From Prinsepia uniflora (lineage: Eukaryota; Streptophyta; Magnoliopsida; Rosales; Rosaceae), in the NCBI GenBank assembly GCA_032719365.1, contig CM064862.1:1314501-1378500 (forward strand): DNA of 64,000 nt. Direction: 5' to 3'. The position numbers were made by a program, and so were the translations under genes. Below the pieces are notes generated by a model. The model was not told the DNA's origin and did no database searches. It was given only the letters and a program-made list of their open reading frames with translations. This document shows, in pieces, positions 45,076-56,023 of the stretch (position 1 is its first letter; each line of letters starts with the position of its first letter).

Positions 45076-45699
45076 TGTTGATGTTTAAGCTGCACTGCAG
45101 TTTAACATTAACATTGTACGGCTAGTTTTTTAAATTCCTATGGCTAGTTGATAAGTGAGTGATAAGTGTGTGTGATGAGATGTAGATTGTGATGGATGAT
45201 GAGCTGTAAAAGTAGTAACAGAATTGAGAGAATGTGAGAGCATGTGTGTGAGTTGCTTTACACACAAGATTATTCTCTAAGTGTCTTTAATAGGTGGCTG
45301 CCAGGGATTGACAGATAGATTGTCAATCCTGGCCGTGTGTGATGTGTGAGTTAGGGTATATCAATGTACACACTCCAAAAAATGTATTTTATGAAAAAAG
45401 AGTGAAGTGAATTCAGAGAAAGGTTTCTGAATTCTCTAAGAAACAGAGAAGGTATTTTCTCAAACACCTGGTGTGCAGGTCACTGTTCTATTGATTTTGT
45501 GGTGCTGTGAGCCTAAATCACTATCCATTTTCTTCTTCTGTGTGTGTGTGTTCAAAGCAAATAAAGAAATCAAGCAATCACGGGCTAATCCCGATTCACA
45601 AGAAACACCAGCTAGGAGGTAAGAGTTAAAGAATGCTTACCTGATGCAAGCTGCTGCAAAGCAACCAATCGCAGGTCATCTTCCCATCAATGTTCAATA
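45076..45699 (+). repeat. 3' LTR of Copia 1
   Basis: 624 bp, same ends as the 5' LTR, 12 differences by eye. Followed by the ATTTC duplication. Confidence 0.93.
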
Positions 45700-45754
45700 A
45701 TTTCAAATTGTTTCCGTTAATTGTTCGTCGGCTTTTTTCAGGCACGCTGATGTA

Positions 45755-46000
45755 ACAGGAAATATTGGGCATCGCAAAACCTTAATTTTACGGAGCAGCT
45801 TAAGGAGGTAACAGTAGACCTTTCGATTGGGTTCAATGTGATGGAGTTAGCAAGGTATGTTCTTAAGCAGGCACATAAGTTGGAGAAAATGGACATATTT
45901 TATTTATCGCATCAATCTTATGCTTTAAAAAAGGTAAAACTAAGCAAGATGGCATCCCCTGCCACATTGTCTTTCACCAAAAATATATACTTGAGATGAA
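45755..46000 (+). pseudogene. F-box/LRR (FBD) gene fragment, part 3
   Basis: After a splice-acceptor-like TTTTTTCAG the frame reads YWASQNLNFTEQLKEVTVDL, MELARYVLKQAHKLEKMDIF and KLSKMASPATLSFTKN and ends TGA at 45997-45999. This is the FBD-type C-terminus of plant F-box/LRR proteins. An in-frame TGA near the exon start indicates decay. It is the downstream half of the gene split by Copia 1. Confidence 0.72.
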
Positions 46001-46612
46001 TGCAAAGCAGCTTCCGAAAGTTTTTGTTTCAGTTTACATTATTGAAAGTCTAGTCTGGATGCTGAGGGAAGTAGACAGTGGGAAGTAGAGAGTGGAACTT
46101 TATTAACCCGACCTTGATTTTGTCAAATTTTCTCTATGTTTTGAACAAGCTTTGAGCTATATATTACTCTCAATTTTTCTGAGTAATTTATTTCTTCATA
46201 AGGAATTTCAAAAGGTCATATTTTTTTTTGTATGGATATTCGATTGAGGCAATTTTGTATCAAATACTCAAATCATAGTATAACAAACTTTATTCATATC
46301 AAATTCATCAAAGAACACAAAGCAAACATTTGCCGTTGATCGTGATCTGTTTCTTCTGGCCAGTGGATGTATCCTTGGCGGAGACACTCAAGATTCCATT
46401 TGCATCGATTTCAAAGCAAACATTGAAGCCAGGAACTCCCTTGGGTGAACTCAATAAACTTTTGGTTGTCACGTCCGCCGGTAGAGAAACTCATTTTCTT
46501 GGTCACAGGAATTTCAGAGTTTCCTGGAATCATGACATGCATGAATAGCTCGGGACTATCACCTACCCAACTCTCCATTCCCAATGGTAAGGGGGGTAAC
46601 ATCCATCAAAGT

Positions 46613-47860
46613 AACCCTGGTAATTGGTTCTAAAAAACTTGACCGAAAATCGGACCGAATTGCAATCGAACCGAAAAAAAAAACAAATTGCAAGAAACCG
46701 AAAATCGAATAATAAAAATTAAACCGAATCGAGTACAATCCGATTCAGTTTTGGTTCTTGATTTAACACAACCGAATCGGATCGAAAAATCGAACTAAAT
46801 AAAATTGGCTTCTGTTTTTGGAAGCCCAACCTAAGAAATCAGCCCAAGAAACTCTGTTTTTGGAAGCCCAGCCCAAAAACCAAGTGGAAGTCCAACCCAT
46901 GCCTAGCCCCAAAAGCAGCTATCCAACCTAGCCCCAAAAAATATGTTGAAGCCCAACCCAACTCTAGTCTTCAAAACGGCGCCGTTTCCAAAACCCTAAA
47001 TATTTCGATATTCAGTTCGGTTTTTCCACTTCACTCTCGCCGTCTCTCATTTCTCACTTTCTTCTAGTCTTTTTTTCTTCTCTGCGACTCGAAGCTGGTT
47101 GGTTTGTACATCGCACACTTGCACCTTCATGAATCATGATTTCATCCTCTCAATTCTCAAGCCTCTCATGTCGCATGCCTCTCATCCTCACCTCCTCTCC
47201 TCTGCCTCTCACTCATCTCTCTCAATCCTTTCACTCACCGACTCTCACTCATCTCTTTAGTTCTCGATTTCTCACGATCTCTGCGTATCCCTCTCTTCTC
47301 ACCACAGTCGAGCAAGTGAGGGTTGGCGGAGATGGTGATCGATTGAGGGTTAATGGAGATGGTGGATCGAGCATTGAGGGTTAGGGGAGGTGGTGATCGA
47401 TCGAGGGTTGGGGGATGGATACTTTGCATCATTTTCGTCTTCGAGGCTGGTTAGTTTCGATTTAGGGTTCCGAATTTCGATTTTGCATTTCTGATTTAGG
47501 GTTTCGAATTGGGGTTTATATTTGGGGTCTCGAATCTCGTTTGTTATTTCAATTTCGATTTGAAATTTCTGATTTAGGGTTTAGAATGGGGGTTTCGATT
47601 GTTATTTCGATTTTGATTTGACATTTACTGTTTTGATTGTTGTTCGATTGTTATTGCTGTTTCTTATGTTTCGATCTGCAAAAATCGAAGGTTCTTTCTC
47701 GTGGATCATGGATTCCGTTGAAAACCGGTTTAAAACCGAACTGAACCGATTTATTCGATTTTTAGTTCCAATGGTTTTGGGGGGAGAACTGGACCGAACA
47801 ACATGTTCGGTTTCAATTTCGGTAAAAAAATCGAACTAAAAAACCGATTAACAGGACTAC
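46613..47860. mobile_element. Non-autonomous hAT-like DNA transposon, TSD ATCAAAGT
   Basis: A 1248-bp block inside the HSP70 pseudogene, flanked by ATCAAAGT (46605-46612 and 47861-47868; a ninth matching base C is possible). The ends are imperfect inverted repeats: ACCCTGGTAATTGGTT on the left, AGTCCTGTTAATCGGTT as the reverse complement of the right end. Subterminal zones are full of CCGAA/TTCGG motifs on both sides, as in plant hAT elements. The centre (47100-47500) holds no transposase. An 8-bp duplication fits hAT; a 9-bp one would suggest Mutator. Confidence 0.72.
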
Positions 47861-47912
47861 ATCAAAGTGAAGTCGCGAAGCTTCTTTCCCTTCTCTTTCC
47901 CACTCAACACGG

Positions 47913-47970
47913 CCTCATTGGGGTTAATAATTCGGTACAACTCTTTGTGCTTGAATTAACCCCAATGAGG
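47913..47970. repeat. Perfect 16-bp inverted repeat
   Basis: CCTCATTGGGGTTAAT (47913-47928) and ATTAACCCCAATGAGG (47955-47970) with a 26-base loop. It lies at the broken upstream edge of the HSP70 pseudogene, so the second arm is probably an inverted copy of its INPNEA codons formed during repair. Confidence 0.8.
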
Positions 47971-47989
47971 TGGTCCCATGGATTATTGT

Positions 47990-48625
47990 GGTTTTGGATT
48001 TGACTTTATGTATATAGTCATTTTAAATTTCTTTCGTTAGTACGTATTATATGTGTTTATTTTAAATCCATTCAATTGCGCTTTTCAATTTTTGTAGTGA
48101 ATTTAGTTTTTGTACCACTGATTTTATTAAGAAACGTAAACATTTAGGGGTTGTACGTTTTGATATCTATTTAATTTTTTGTTTCAATTATGTATTCACT
48201 TTTTGTGTATCAGATATATTCATTTGGTTCTATTTCTTTTTATATAGTTTTACCTCATATCCACTCCCATATATTTTCACTATCATTCTCTATTCCTGAT
48301 TTTCTCATATTAAAAATAAAAACAAAATGATTATCGAATAAGTATCAATAAGATGCTATATATAATTTTTTTTAACTAGTAATATTTTTATTCAACTGGA
48401 CATCCTCTCTTCCACTAGGCAGGCTGAATAATATTCAAAGTAAATGAACAAGGGTCTTTCAATAATATATATGTGCTATCCAATCATGAAGCTAGAGAGT
48501 TGTACGTAGTTTAATTAACTTGTGTTTACCAAGTACATGTATAATTAAGTGACAAATCTAGGTCAATATATAGGGCAAACCCTAGCTAATTATCATCCCT
48601 CAATATTAATGCAATCCCATTTTTA
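47990..48625 (+). repeat. Segmental duplication, copy 1
   Basis: Matches 55150-56263 in the same orientation: ACATTTAGGGGTTGTAC, TTTTGATATCTATTTAATTT, AATAAGATGCTATATAT, AAGTGACAAAT and CATCCCTCAATATTAATGCA occur in the same order. Copy 2 is interrupted by later insertions. No coding content. Confidence 0.75.
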
Positions 48626-50221
48626 GGCCCCATTATTATTAACATACAGATATAATTGTGGACTCTTTTGATCATATATATGTATTTTTCCCCTTGATGG
48701 GCTGGTTTCATCCACTTTAGATGTTATTAACTTTTCCACTCTCTTATAAAAAAAATTGTTTTATTCCCAACTAGGGTTTTAAATATAATTGTAAGACAAC
48801 AAATATCGAGCCTGATAACAGAAATTTAAAAAAATGTATATCCCTTCGAATTCCCTCAATTTCGAAGCGATGTTGGTACATTTGTGAAATCCAAAATCAC
48901 TCGAAAATTGTGGAACTTCTACGTGACCCATAATTCTCAAAATGCCCAAATTTCCCTAACAATGACATTAACAGCTCACAGACACCCGCGTAGTAAATAA
49001 TGTATTTCCAGTACACTATTAAATTGGGTTAAAGTCTCGATAATATTGATATTTTCAAGAAATAATTAATATTCATAACAATAAAACATTTGTTACTAGT
49101 ATTAATTATCATTATTATCATAATTGCTATTAATGTTAATTTTCATTATTATTAACATTAATTTTCATTATTATCATAATGAACAATTATTATAATTAAT
49201 AATAATATATTTTATTAATAATATATTACTTATTAATTACAAATTCAATCGGCTAATCAGAACGCTCGGAGACTCCTCAGGCTTCCCTATAAATAACGGA
49301 TCTCATTTCATTTTCAAGGTAATTTCATTTCTTCACTTTGTAGTATTTCCTTTTTCTTTTCTCAAAACTAACTTAAACATGAGAAATGTTCTTGGTCGAA
49401 CAATTCCGGATAATCGATCGAGATAACGATAGCTAATTGTTTGCTATTTGTAGTGATTATGAAGACTTTTCATGACGGGTACGATTTTTACTTCAATATA
49501 TATATATCATATATATTTACTAGCTAAACCTACTATTGTTGATTGATCGATCAGTGCAGCCAAAATCTTCCAATTGGTATCAAATAAGTCAAAGCTGAAT
49601 CAAATCTCGGACTTTTTCGCATTTAATTGCAATGCTTGCATTCTCGAATAAGAAAAAAATGAAAAGGAAGAAAGAAAATGGATTCATTTCAAATGACTTT
49701 GTGCATATATATATATATAGTCATTTCAAAGCTCTTATTTATTATTAGTAACGTAGATATGTAGTTACTTCACATCTATATTAATGCATATGTTTGAGTT
49801 TTCCTGGTAAAATTAATTTAGCATGATTATCAAATCTAAATTCAAATTCAAATCCATACGCTCTAAAACAATCAAAGCGTTTTATTGATGCAGCTAATAA
49901 AGCGGTCCAATTCCAGTAAAGTTGGCCGATCTAAGAGGGCAGGCTTACTTTAAATGATCACGATTTAGATGGCTGCAAATAAAAATGGTGATATTATTGA
50001 ATTTGATGAACAAGAGGCTGCTGTACTTAAAGCAGTAAGCGAATTCAACGGCGGTTGCGAGATTGGAAGTGCCATAGGCGCGCAGTACTATTAATTAATT
50101 ACATCTTTTGCGGTAGCACAGAAGGTTTCTGCATCATTATGTGATCCATGAATGCATCATATATCCCATCCTATAAATCATATATATATATATGTGTATA
50201 TTATGCTCTCCTCTGTATATA
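48626..50221. other. AT-rich intergenic DNA with one small open frame
   Basis: A 41-codon ATG-to-stop frame at 49969-50094 (begins MAANKNGDIIEFDE, ends GAQYY) has ordinary plant codon use, but I recognise no family. Otherwise ATTAT-rich sequence and TA microsatellites. Too weak for a gene call. Confidence 0.4.
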
Positions 50222-50230
50222 TTAATTCTA

Positions 50231-50500
50231 GACTTTTTAGTCAAAATGCCCCTTGAACATTGAGCTTGATCTCAAAAATACCCCTTAAACATGATTTTGA
50301 CCTAATTTGCCTCCTGAATACGTTTTTCGTTACAAATTGCCCCCTGACCATCAATTTTCACACTTCTCCGTTAATTGAAAGGGGCATAATTGTCCAAGTC
50401 AAGAGAGAATTCGTGCACAGAAAAAAAAAAAAAAAGGAAAGCGCGAAGGGAAATTGAAGAACTAGAACAGCCAAAATCGAAGAACCAGGGCTGAACGTGA
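50231..50500 (+). repeat. Left terminal inverted repeat of the Pack-MULE
   Basis: Shares with the right end, in inverted order, GAACATTGAG, GAATACGTTTTTCGTT, TCAATTTTCACACTT and GGGGCATAATTGTC, then GAAGGGAAATTGAAGAAC near the inner limit. The inner limit is approximate. Confidence 0.85.
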
Positions 50501-50627
50501 AGGGAAACCCAGGCTTGAAGGCACATCGAGGGGATCCAATTTTCCTGCGACTTTAATCTCCTTCTTTGATCATAAATAATTTCCTCCCCCCTTGATGAGC
50601 CCCAATTTCGTTGGACAATAAGATGCA

Positions 50628-51084
50628 AAGAGCAGGCAAACATTGAAAGAAGGTTGTGATGCAGTTGAGTCTAGAGTTCAATATTACAATGATATATGCC
50701 AACGAGCCTTTAAATTGAGTGATGAAGGTTCTTTATCTCAAGAAAGTTACAGTACTGCATTTAATGCATTGAAAGAAGCTTTGAGAAGTTGTGAGAGTCT
50801 AAATAACTCAATCCATATTGTTGTAGAGCCAATCTCACCGGACACTAATTGCTATCATGGCTATGAAGGAATGAACCAATGTAACAACAATAACAAGACA
50901 AATAATCAAAACGCTGCATCCAAGAAAGTACAGGTTAGTTGAGTTTTTGGTGATTATCATAATTCTTGATTCATTTTGGAAGTTTTCGAACTGTGATTTA
51001 GTTCTGTATGTCTTATAATTCTTTTAGGTACATTCAGAGGCAGAGATCATAACCATCCAGATGCAAGAAAGCTGTGAACAAGTG
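50628..51084 (+). pseudogene. FAR1-related (FRS/FHY3 family) gene fragment captured by the Pack-MULE
   Basis: The frame reads SRVQYYNDICQRAFKLSDEG, SYSTAFNALKEALRSCESL and EPISPDTNCYHGYEG. This matches the C-terminal region after the SWIM zinc finger of FAR1-related transcription factors, where a 'lc..A.k.aeega...e.y..al..L.ea' pattern is usual. A GT-AG intron (50934-51027, CAG|GTTAGT...TTTTAG) separates a 57-bp exon (VHSEAEIITIQMQESCEQV) followed by GTAAGT. The DNA-binding FAR1 domain and the transposase-like core are missing, so it is a partial capture. Retained splice sites show capture at DNA level. The TTG at 50643 is only mid-frame; no clear ATG starts it. Confidence 0.68.
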
Positions 51085-52109
51085 GTAAGTCATGTTATCT
51101 TATTGTTTAAACCTACCCATATTTAAAGATTATATGAAAGGAATTTCTTTATGTGGTATTTATTCTTGTCTTTGGGTACTAAAATTTGTGAACTGCCACA
51201 TGATTGTTTATAAATCCGAGAGAAAATGCAAGGAATGTGGTCCGTCATGGTTATGTGGCAACACATTGTTGTGAAAAAGAAATCATCATTCTTAATTTTC
51301 AATTCATTTTTTTTTTCTTCTGAAATTTTAAAGTATCTTGTATTATTTTAGGAACAACTCACCTCCAGGGCTTCTACCCTCGATGGTCATACGCCGATCT
51401 TATTCTTTGTCATGTGTCAAGAACATGCATGTTGTTGTACTTAGCCAGTTGCATGCTTATGTTTCTTTGGTTAGATTGCACGTGGAGAATCTGGAGATGA
51501 TATAATGTACTCTACTGCAACAACAAATTCACCTCTAAGGAATCAACATTTTTTTTGGCAAATCGGGAAAGATCCAGATCTTGATCATAAAGTAGGGTTA
51601 TCTTTGGCATTTGGCTCAATGAGATATGAAAATCTCAGAAGTCGGAAGAACTAACATCATCCGGGTCTTCACTTTTTAGCTCTAGCTATCTTGTACATGT
51701 TGACTCATTAATTTCAAATAGAAGTGGACAATTATGGTTCAACGAAGCTTGTAATGTACTCAACTACATCTAGTTCCAATTCTTTTTCAACTTACCAATT
51801 CTTTTTAACTTCATCAACTATACATGCACACCTATAAAAAATCATTAAGATACGAGTGAACTAACATACAAATAATTGATAAATTAAGAAATGACATCAA
51901 ATACGATAAAAATCTCAGCTTTACCAGCTTTTGATGTCAATAAGTAAAGAAACCAACCACGAGCAAATCTCTCAACTTAAAACCATTGAAGAGAATATGA
52001 GATGTGCTTCATATGTATTGATAAACTTGAAGAAATACTGGTGACCAGGTGTTCCCCAAGAAACATTAACTAATCTCACAAATTACTCCTACATACGGTA
52101 TTTTTTATT

Positions 52110-52535
52110 TCATCTAAGAGCAACTTTTGCGCCAAGAGCTTTCAGTTTCTCCACTGGTTGCTCTCCTTCTTCCTTAGACAATCCCGTCTTTAGCACATAT
52201 GGCGCCTTCTCTACTAAATCCTTTGCTTCCTTGAGGCCTAAGTCAGTGAAACTCCATACCTCCTTGATCAGTTCTATTTTAGAAGCAGCCTCAAATGACT
52301 CCAATTTCAAGTGGAATACGGTCTTTTCTGGTTTCTTCTCCTCCTTAGCTGCCGCTGGTCCCTTCATCGCCAATCCTAGTACTCTAGCAGCTCCTAGTTT
52401 CATGACTCCTACAACTGGTGGTTCCTTCATCAATTTCTTTCTCATAATAATGGAACCCAGTTCTGCAACTTCGGCCAGCGTGAGTGATGCTATTTCATTG
52501 ATAATCCTGAAAACACGATCAGTTGGAGGACTATG
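52110..52535 (-). pseudogene. Ribosomal protein bL12 (L7/L12, organellar type) copy captured by the Pack-MULE
   Basis: bL12 forms the ribosomal stalk that recruits translation GTPases. The minus strand encodes the N-terminal dimerisation part (PPTDRVFRIINEIASLTLAE, VAELGSIIMRKKL), the hinge (KEPPVVGVMK, then Ala/Lys-rich) and the C-terminal globular domain (FHLKLESFEAASKIELIKEV, SFTDLGLKEAKDLVEKAPYV, SKEEGEQPVEKLKALGAKVA) with a stop at 52110. The core is full length and free of stops. No targeting peptide is visible: upstream is a duplicated ADYDP stretch and then the inverted repeat with poly-G. It could be a translated captured copy; the parent is probably a nuclear gene for mitochondrial bL12. 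Cys is absent and key Gly/Lys positions are kept. Confidence 0.78.
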
Positions 52536-52599
52536 ATGCTCTGTAGGATCAAAAGTTGCTGGGTCATAATCAGCAGGGAACCTTCATGGGTCATAATCT

Positions 52600-52657
52600 G
52601 CCGCTCTGGTTCTTCGATTTCGGCGGCTCTGGTTCTTCAATTTCCCTTCGCATTCCC

Positions 52658-52694
<37 letters not shown>

Positions 52695-52720
52695 ACCACC
52701 CGTTCTTCAATTTCCCCCCC

Positions 52721-52752
<32 letters not shown>

Positions 52753-52975
52753 ACCACCCGTTCTTCAATTTCCCCCCTCCCCCCCCCCCCCCACCACCCG
52801 TTCTTGACTTTGACAATTATGCCCCTTTTAATTAATGAAAAAGTGTGAAAATTGAAAGTCAAGGGGTAATTTGGAACGAAAAACGTATTCATGGGGCAAA
52901 TTGGGTCAAAAATTATATTTAGATGTTATTTTGAGACCAAACTCAATGTTCATTGGGAATTTTGACTAAAAAGCC
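52600..52975 (-). repeat. Right terminal inverted repeat of the Pack-MULE, with poly-C tracts
   Basis: Reverse complement of the left end, interrupted at about 52657-52794 by three long C runs separated by ACCACCCGTTCTTCAATTTC units. The terminus is ATTTTGACTAAAAAGCC. Confidence 0.85.
52657..52794. repeat. Tandem poly-C tracts (poly-G on the minus strand)
   Basis: Three C runs of roughly 35, 30 and 15 bases, each followed by ACCACCCGTTCTT. This is tandem duplication plus homopolymer expansion. Run lengths may be unreliable for sequencing reasons. Confidence 0.85.
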
Positions 52976-52984
52976 TTAATTCTA

Positions 52985-55149
52985 ATATAAATAGATTTCC
53001 TTTTTGTGTTCAGGGTTTTGAGCTAGCTATAGTACTGAGATAAATTCCCTTCATTTAATTCATTTATTCCCCCAAATTTAATTTGAGTTTTGAAAATAAC
53101 TCACCAAAATAATCCAACAATCACCAAAATAATTCATTTAATTCATTTATTCCCCAAAATAAATGTCAAGTGGATTTAGTTCAGTTGATTCTAATATTGA
53201 CTTGTAAATAATTGGTCTCAAATTCGAACTCTGATGACACATTATATGAATAATTTCCAAAAAATTCTCCCCTCCAGCCGATTTTATTCATATCCTCACG
53301 TTTTTAATTGTCGGTGTTCAATCAGTAGCCTATATATATATATATTAATGAACGATAAATAAAATAATTAAGCCAAAGTTGTAATTAATATATATGTATA
53401 TTGTTAATTAGAACTTTTTCTTAATTAATTATTTCTTTCAAATCAAAATCAGTTTGTAACAAGCTAGTATGTTAAACATCCAATACATGTAACATGTATA
53501 TACCACTTGTAAGAACAAGACGTGCCTATTATTGACCTAGACCCTTACTTTTGAAATAATTATAAATTATTTTATTTTTTTAGGTATAACGTATAAAGTA
53601 ATATATTTACTGTATTATCAAATTTCATTAAGAAACGAAATTATCAAAAATAAATTATATTGTATTTTATTTTCCCAGTAATATATTGACTACTGCGGAG
53701 ATATAAACGAAATTATCAAAAATAAAAGCAACTCTCTTGATTGGATGTATATAATATATATATATAGTATATATATACATTACACGATATTTATATAATA
53801 TAGTTAAAGAAACACTAAGAAGTAAGAACTAAACATCCAAACGTGTATATATATATATATATCTAATTGGCCATAGGAGAGTAGCCCAAGTCTATTTAAG
53901 GCACAAATCTAAATTGTATTTTTCTGATGAGAGAATTGCCTCATACGGTAAATAGACTGTAGCTCTCTAAAAAAGAAATTATAACTCAAATCAAAGATCT
54001 AATCATGACGATTCAGCGTATGTGTAGCATATGAGTAACTTGAAGGTGCGTTTAAATTTTAAAGTTTCGAGAATTTAGACAATATTAGTTAAAATAAGTA
54101 ACTTGAAAGGGCCAAATAATTTGCATATGAGACATTTAGATGAGATTTGTAAGCTATATACACTTGTTAATGTGTTAATTTGAAAATATCTTGTTTTGAG
54201 GTTTTCCTATGATTATGTACGTAGCGCATGTGTCCCCTTGTTTATAATGCTTTTATCACTAATATGACTTAATTTTTTTTGGAATTTCGAAGTTACTGAA
54301 CCAAACATATATATACACTAGTTTTCCAAGTAATTAAAGAGGTGAAATGTACGTCTAGCTTATTAACTGACAAATGTAGTATGAAGAATGAAACAGAGAC
54401 CAAAGTATAAACTGATTTATTGATTAAGTTGAAGAAAAGAGAAACCAGGACATGAAAGGTAGAGATCGAGCCGATGATTTGTGCTAGTTGAAGGAAGATT
54501 GAGACTTTAATTACCACAAAATTTGGCTAAGTATACGAGTTAAATAGCTTAATTCCCAAGTGTACATGTAATTTCTAAAAAAATGAAAGGGTGTTTGTGA
54601 AAATATAAGGAACCTCATGAGGTGAATATGTAAATAATTTTTCTTTTTAAGAATTATGCTTACTTACTAATCTAAATAACTGCACTTGCAAATTTTAGCA
54701 TAAAATAATCTTAAATAACTCCTTAATTGATAATAGACAGTAATTGTTTAAGAATTATGCTTACTTACTAATCTAAGCTTCTAGGCAAACATTTTATTTA
54801 GCCGATCGTCAATAGTCGATAAGACGAAAAAGGATGTGACATATGAAGATCGATTCACAGTAATTAAGAATGTGTAAAAGATATGACATATATATGAAGT
54901 CGCATATTATTTTTCTTCAAAGTGATACACATAAGGAAATACTTATATGTACGTTCCTCTAACATATGTCACGTGATATTATTATTTTGTGTTATGATAT
55001 GATTGGACGACATGAATTATCGATAGGATGTAATAATAAAAAAATTCACACATTTATTGAGGGTAGAAGCGTACACTGCTACGCGTTCCATATACATATA
55101 AATAAATACTTATATCTACGTACCTCTAATATATGTCTGTTTGAATTAA
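52985..55149. other. AT-rich intergenic DNA
   Basis: No gene. TA microsatellites at 53330-53345, 53755-53778 and 53847-53862. 53870-53955 (GAGAGTAGCCCAAGTCTATT, AAGGCACAAAT) is a decayed minus-strand TRIM LTR. A 26-bp direct repeat AGAATTATGCTTACTTACTA (continuing ATCTAA) occurs near 54650 and 54751. Confidence 0.55.
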
Positions 55150-55589
55150 TTAATGTGGCTTTGGATTAAACTTTGTACATATATAGCAGTCATTTCAAAT
55201 TCCTTTTATTAGCCTTTGATGTTGTTAAAAAACATATAGACATTTAGGGGTTGTACTACGTTTTGATATCTATTTAATTTTTTGTTTCAACTATATGTTC
55301 ATTTTTTGTGTATGAGATTCATTTGGTTCTATTTATTTTTCTACAGTTTTGCCTCATATCTTTCACTTCCACATATTCTCTCTATCATTTTTTATATATC
55401 CCTGATTACTTCATATCTCAAGTATAAAAAAATAAAATAAAAAAGAATGATCATCAAATAAGGATTAATAAGATGCTATATATGTTACTATAAAAAAAAA
55501 AACTAGCAATAGTTTATTCAACTGAGCATCCTCACTTCCATAATATATATGCCATAATTCAATCATCTAGTTATAGAGTTGTAGTTTAG

Positions 55590-55760
55590 GGGTTGTATTC
55601 AATTAGGATTTTAATAAAATTTTTAGAAGCTTAAAATCTAGTGGTGTTCAATTATGATTTTTAAGTAATCAATAAAAATATGATGATATTCAATTAGGAT
55701 TTTAAAATCATCAATGAAGTCTAGTGGTATTCAATTAAAACTTTCAAAAAATTAGAAAAA
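55590..55760 (+). repeat. Repeats of the GGTGTTCAATTAGGATTTT type
   Basis: Four imperfect units (TTGTATTCAATTAGGATTTT, GGTGTTCAATTATGATTTTT, GATATTCAATTAGGATTTTA, GGTATTCAATTAAAACTTTC). They resemble the ends of a common plant non-autonomous DNA element; limits are not defined. Confidence 0.6.
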
Positions 55761-56023
55761 GTACGATGATATTAAAAAACTTACCGATTTTGAGGTATTT
55801 CATTAAATTATGTATTCTGTGAGACTTTTCAATGGGTGATATAAAATATCAAACCCCATAAAAAATCACACACTATTACATATGATTCTCACGTTGGTTT
55901 GTTTTGGGAGAAGATGAACGGACTTGAGAAGTGAATACGGTTCTCATCTTTTTTCTCTTCACGTACTTGTTCTCATATATGATATTGTAAGTTGTTGAGG
56001 TTGATAAATCCTCTCTAATGCCA

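Larger units (their letters stand above)
38937..45699 (+). mobile_element. Ty1/Copia retrotransposon 1, TSD ATTTC, with nested solo LTR
   Basis: Complete element with 624-bp LTRs at both ends, perfect flanking ATTTC (38932-38936 and 45700-45704), an adjacent primer-binding site and a purine tract before the 3' LTR. The domain order protease-integrase-RT-RNase H is that of Copia. It lies within an F-box/LRR pseudogene. The LTRs differ at 12 of 624 positions by eye (about 1.9 percent), older than the LARD-like element. Removing the nested solo LTR and one TTAAC restores a continuous element of about 5.4 kb. Confidence 0.95.
46330..47975 (-). pseudogene. HSP70 substrate-binding-domain pseudogene, split by a DNA transposon
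   Basis: On the minus strand, INPNEAVLSGKEKGKKLRDF (47930-47870) leads into a transposon. After it come PLPLGMESWVGD and HVMIPGNSEIPVTKKMSFST (46600-46450). Following a deletion and frame change comes GVPGFNVCFEIDANGILSVS, with STGQKKQITINGK and a stop soon after (about 46305-46440). The nucleotide-binding domain is absent apart from its very end, and the peptide-binding domain is partly deleted. The coding trace ends just after the beta domain, as in the two intact HSP70 genes. Confidence 0.8.
50231..52975. mobile_element. Pack-MULE (Mutator-like element with captured gene pieces), TSD TTAATTCTA
   Basis: Flanked by a perfect 9-bp duplication TTAATTCTA (50222-50230 and 52976-52984), the Mutator hallmark. 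Long inverted ends: GACTTTTTAGTCAAAATGCC on the left against GGCTTTTTAGTCAAAATTCC as the reverse complement on the right, with similarity continuing for about 250 bp or more. Between them lie a FAR1-related coding fragment (plus strand) and a ribosomal bL12 gene copy (minus strand). No transposase is seen, so mobility depended on another element. Confidence 0.9.

Noticed and set aside
44774..45088. 104-codon frame joining LTR sequence to the Copia C-terminus
   Set aside because: Only the last 20 or so codons are real Copia pol; the rest is solo LTR.
52533..52835. Proline-rich frames of about 100 codons
   Set aside because: Produced by the poly-C tracts; no start context or conservation.
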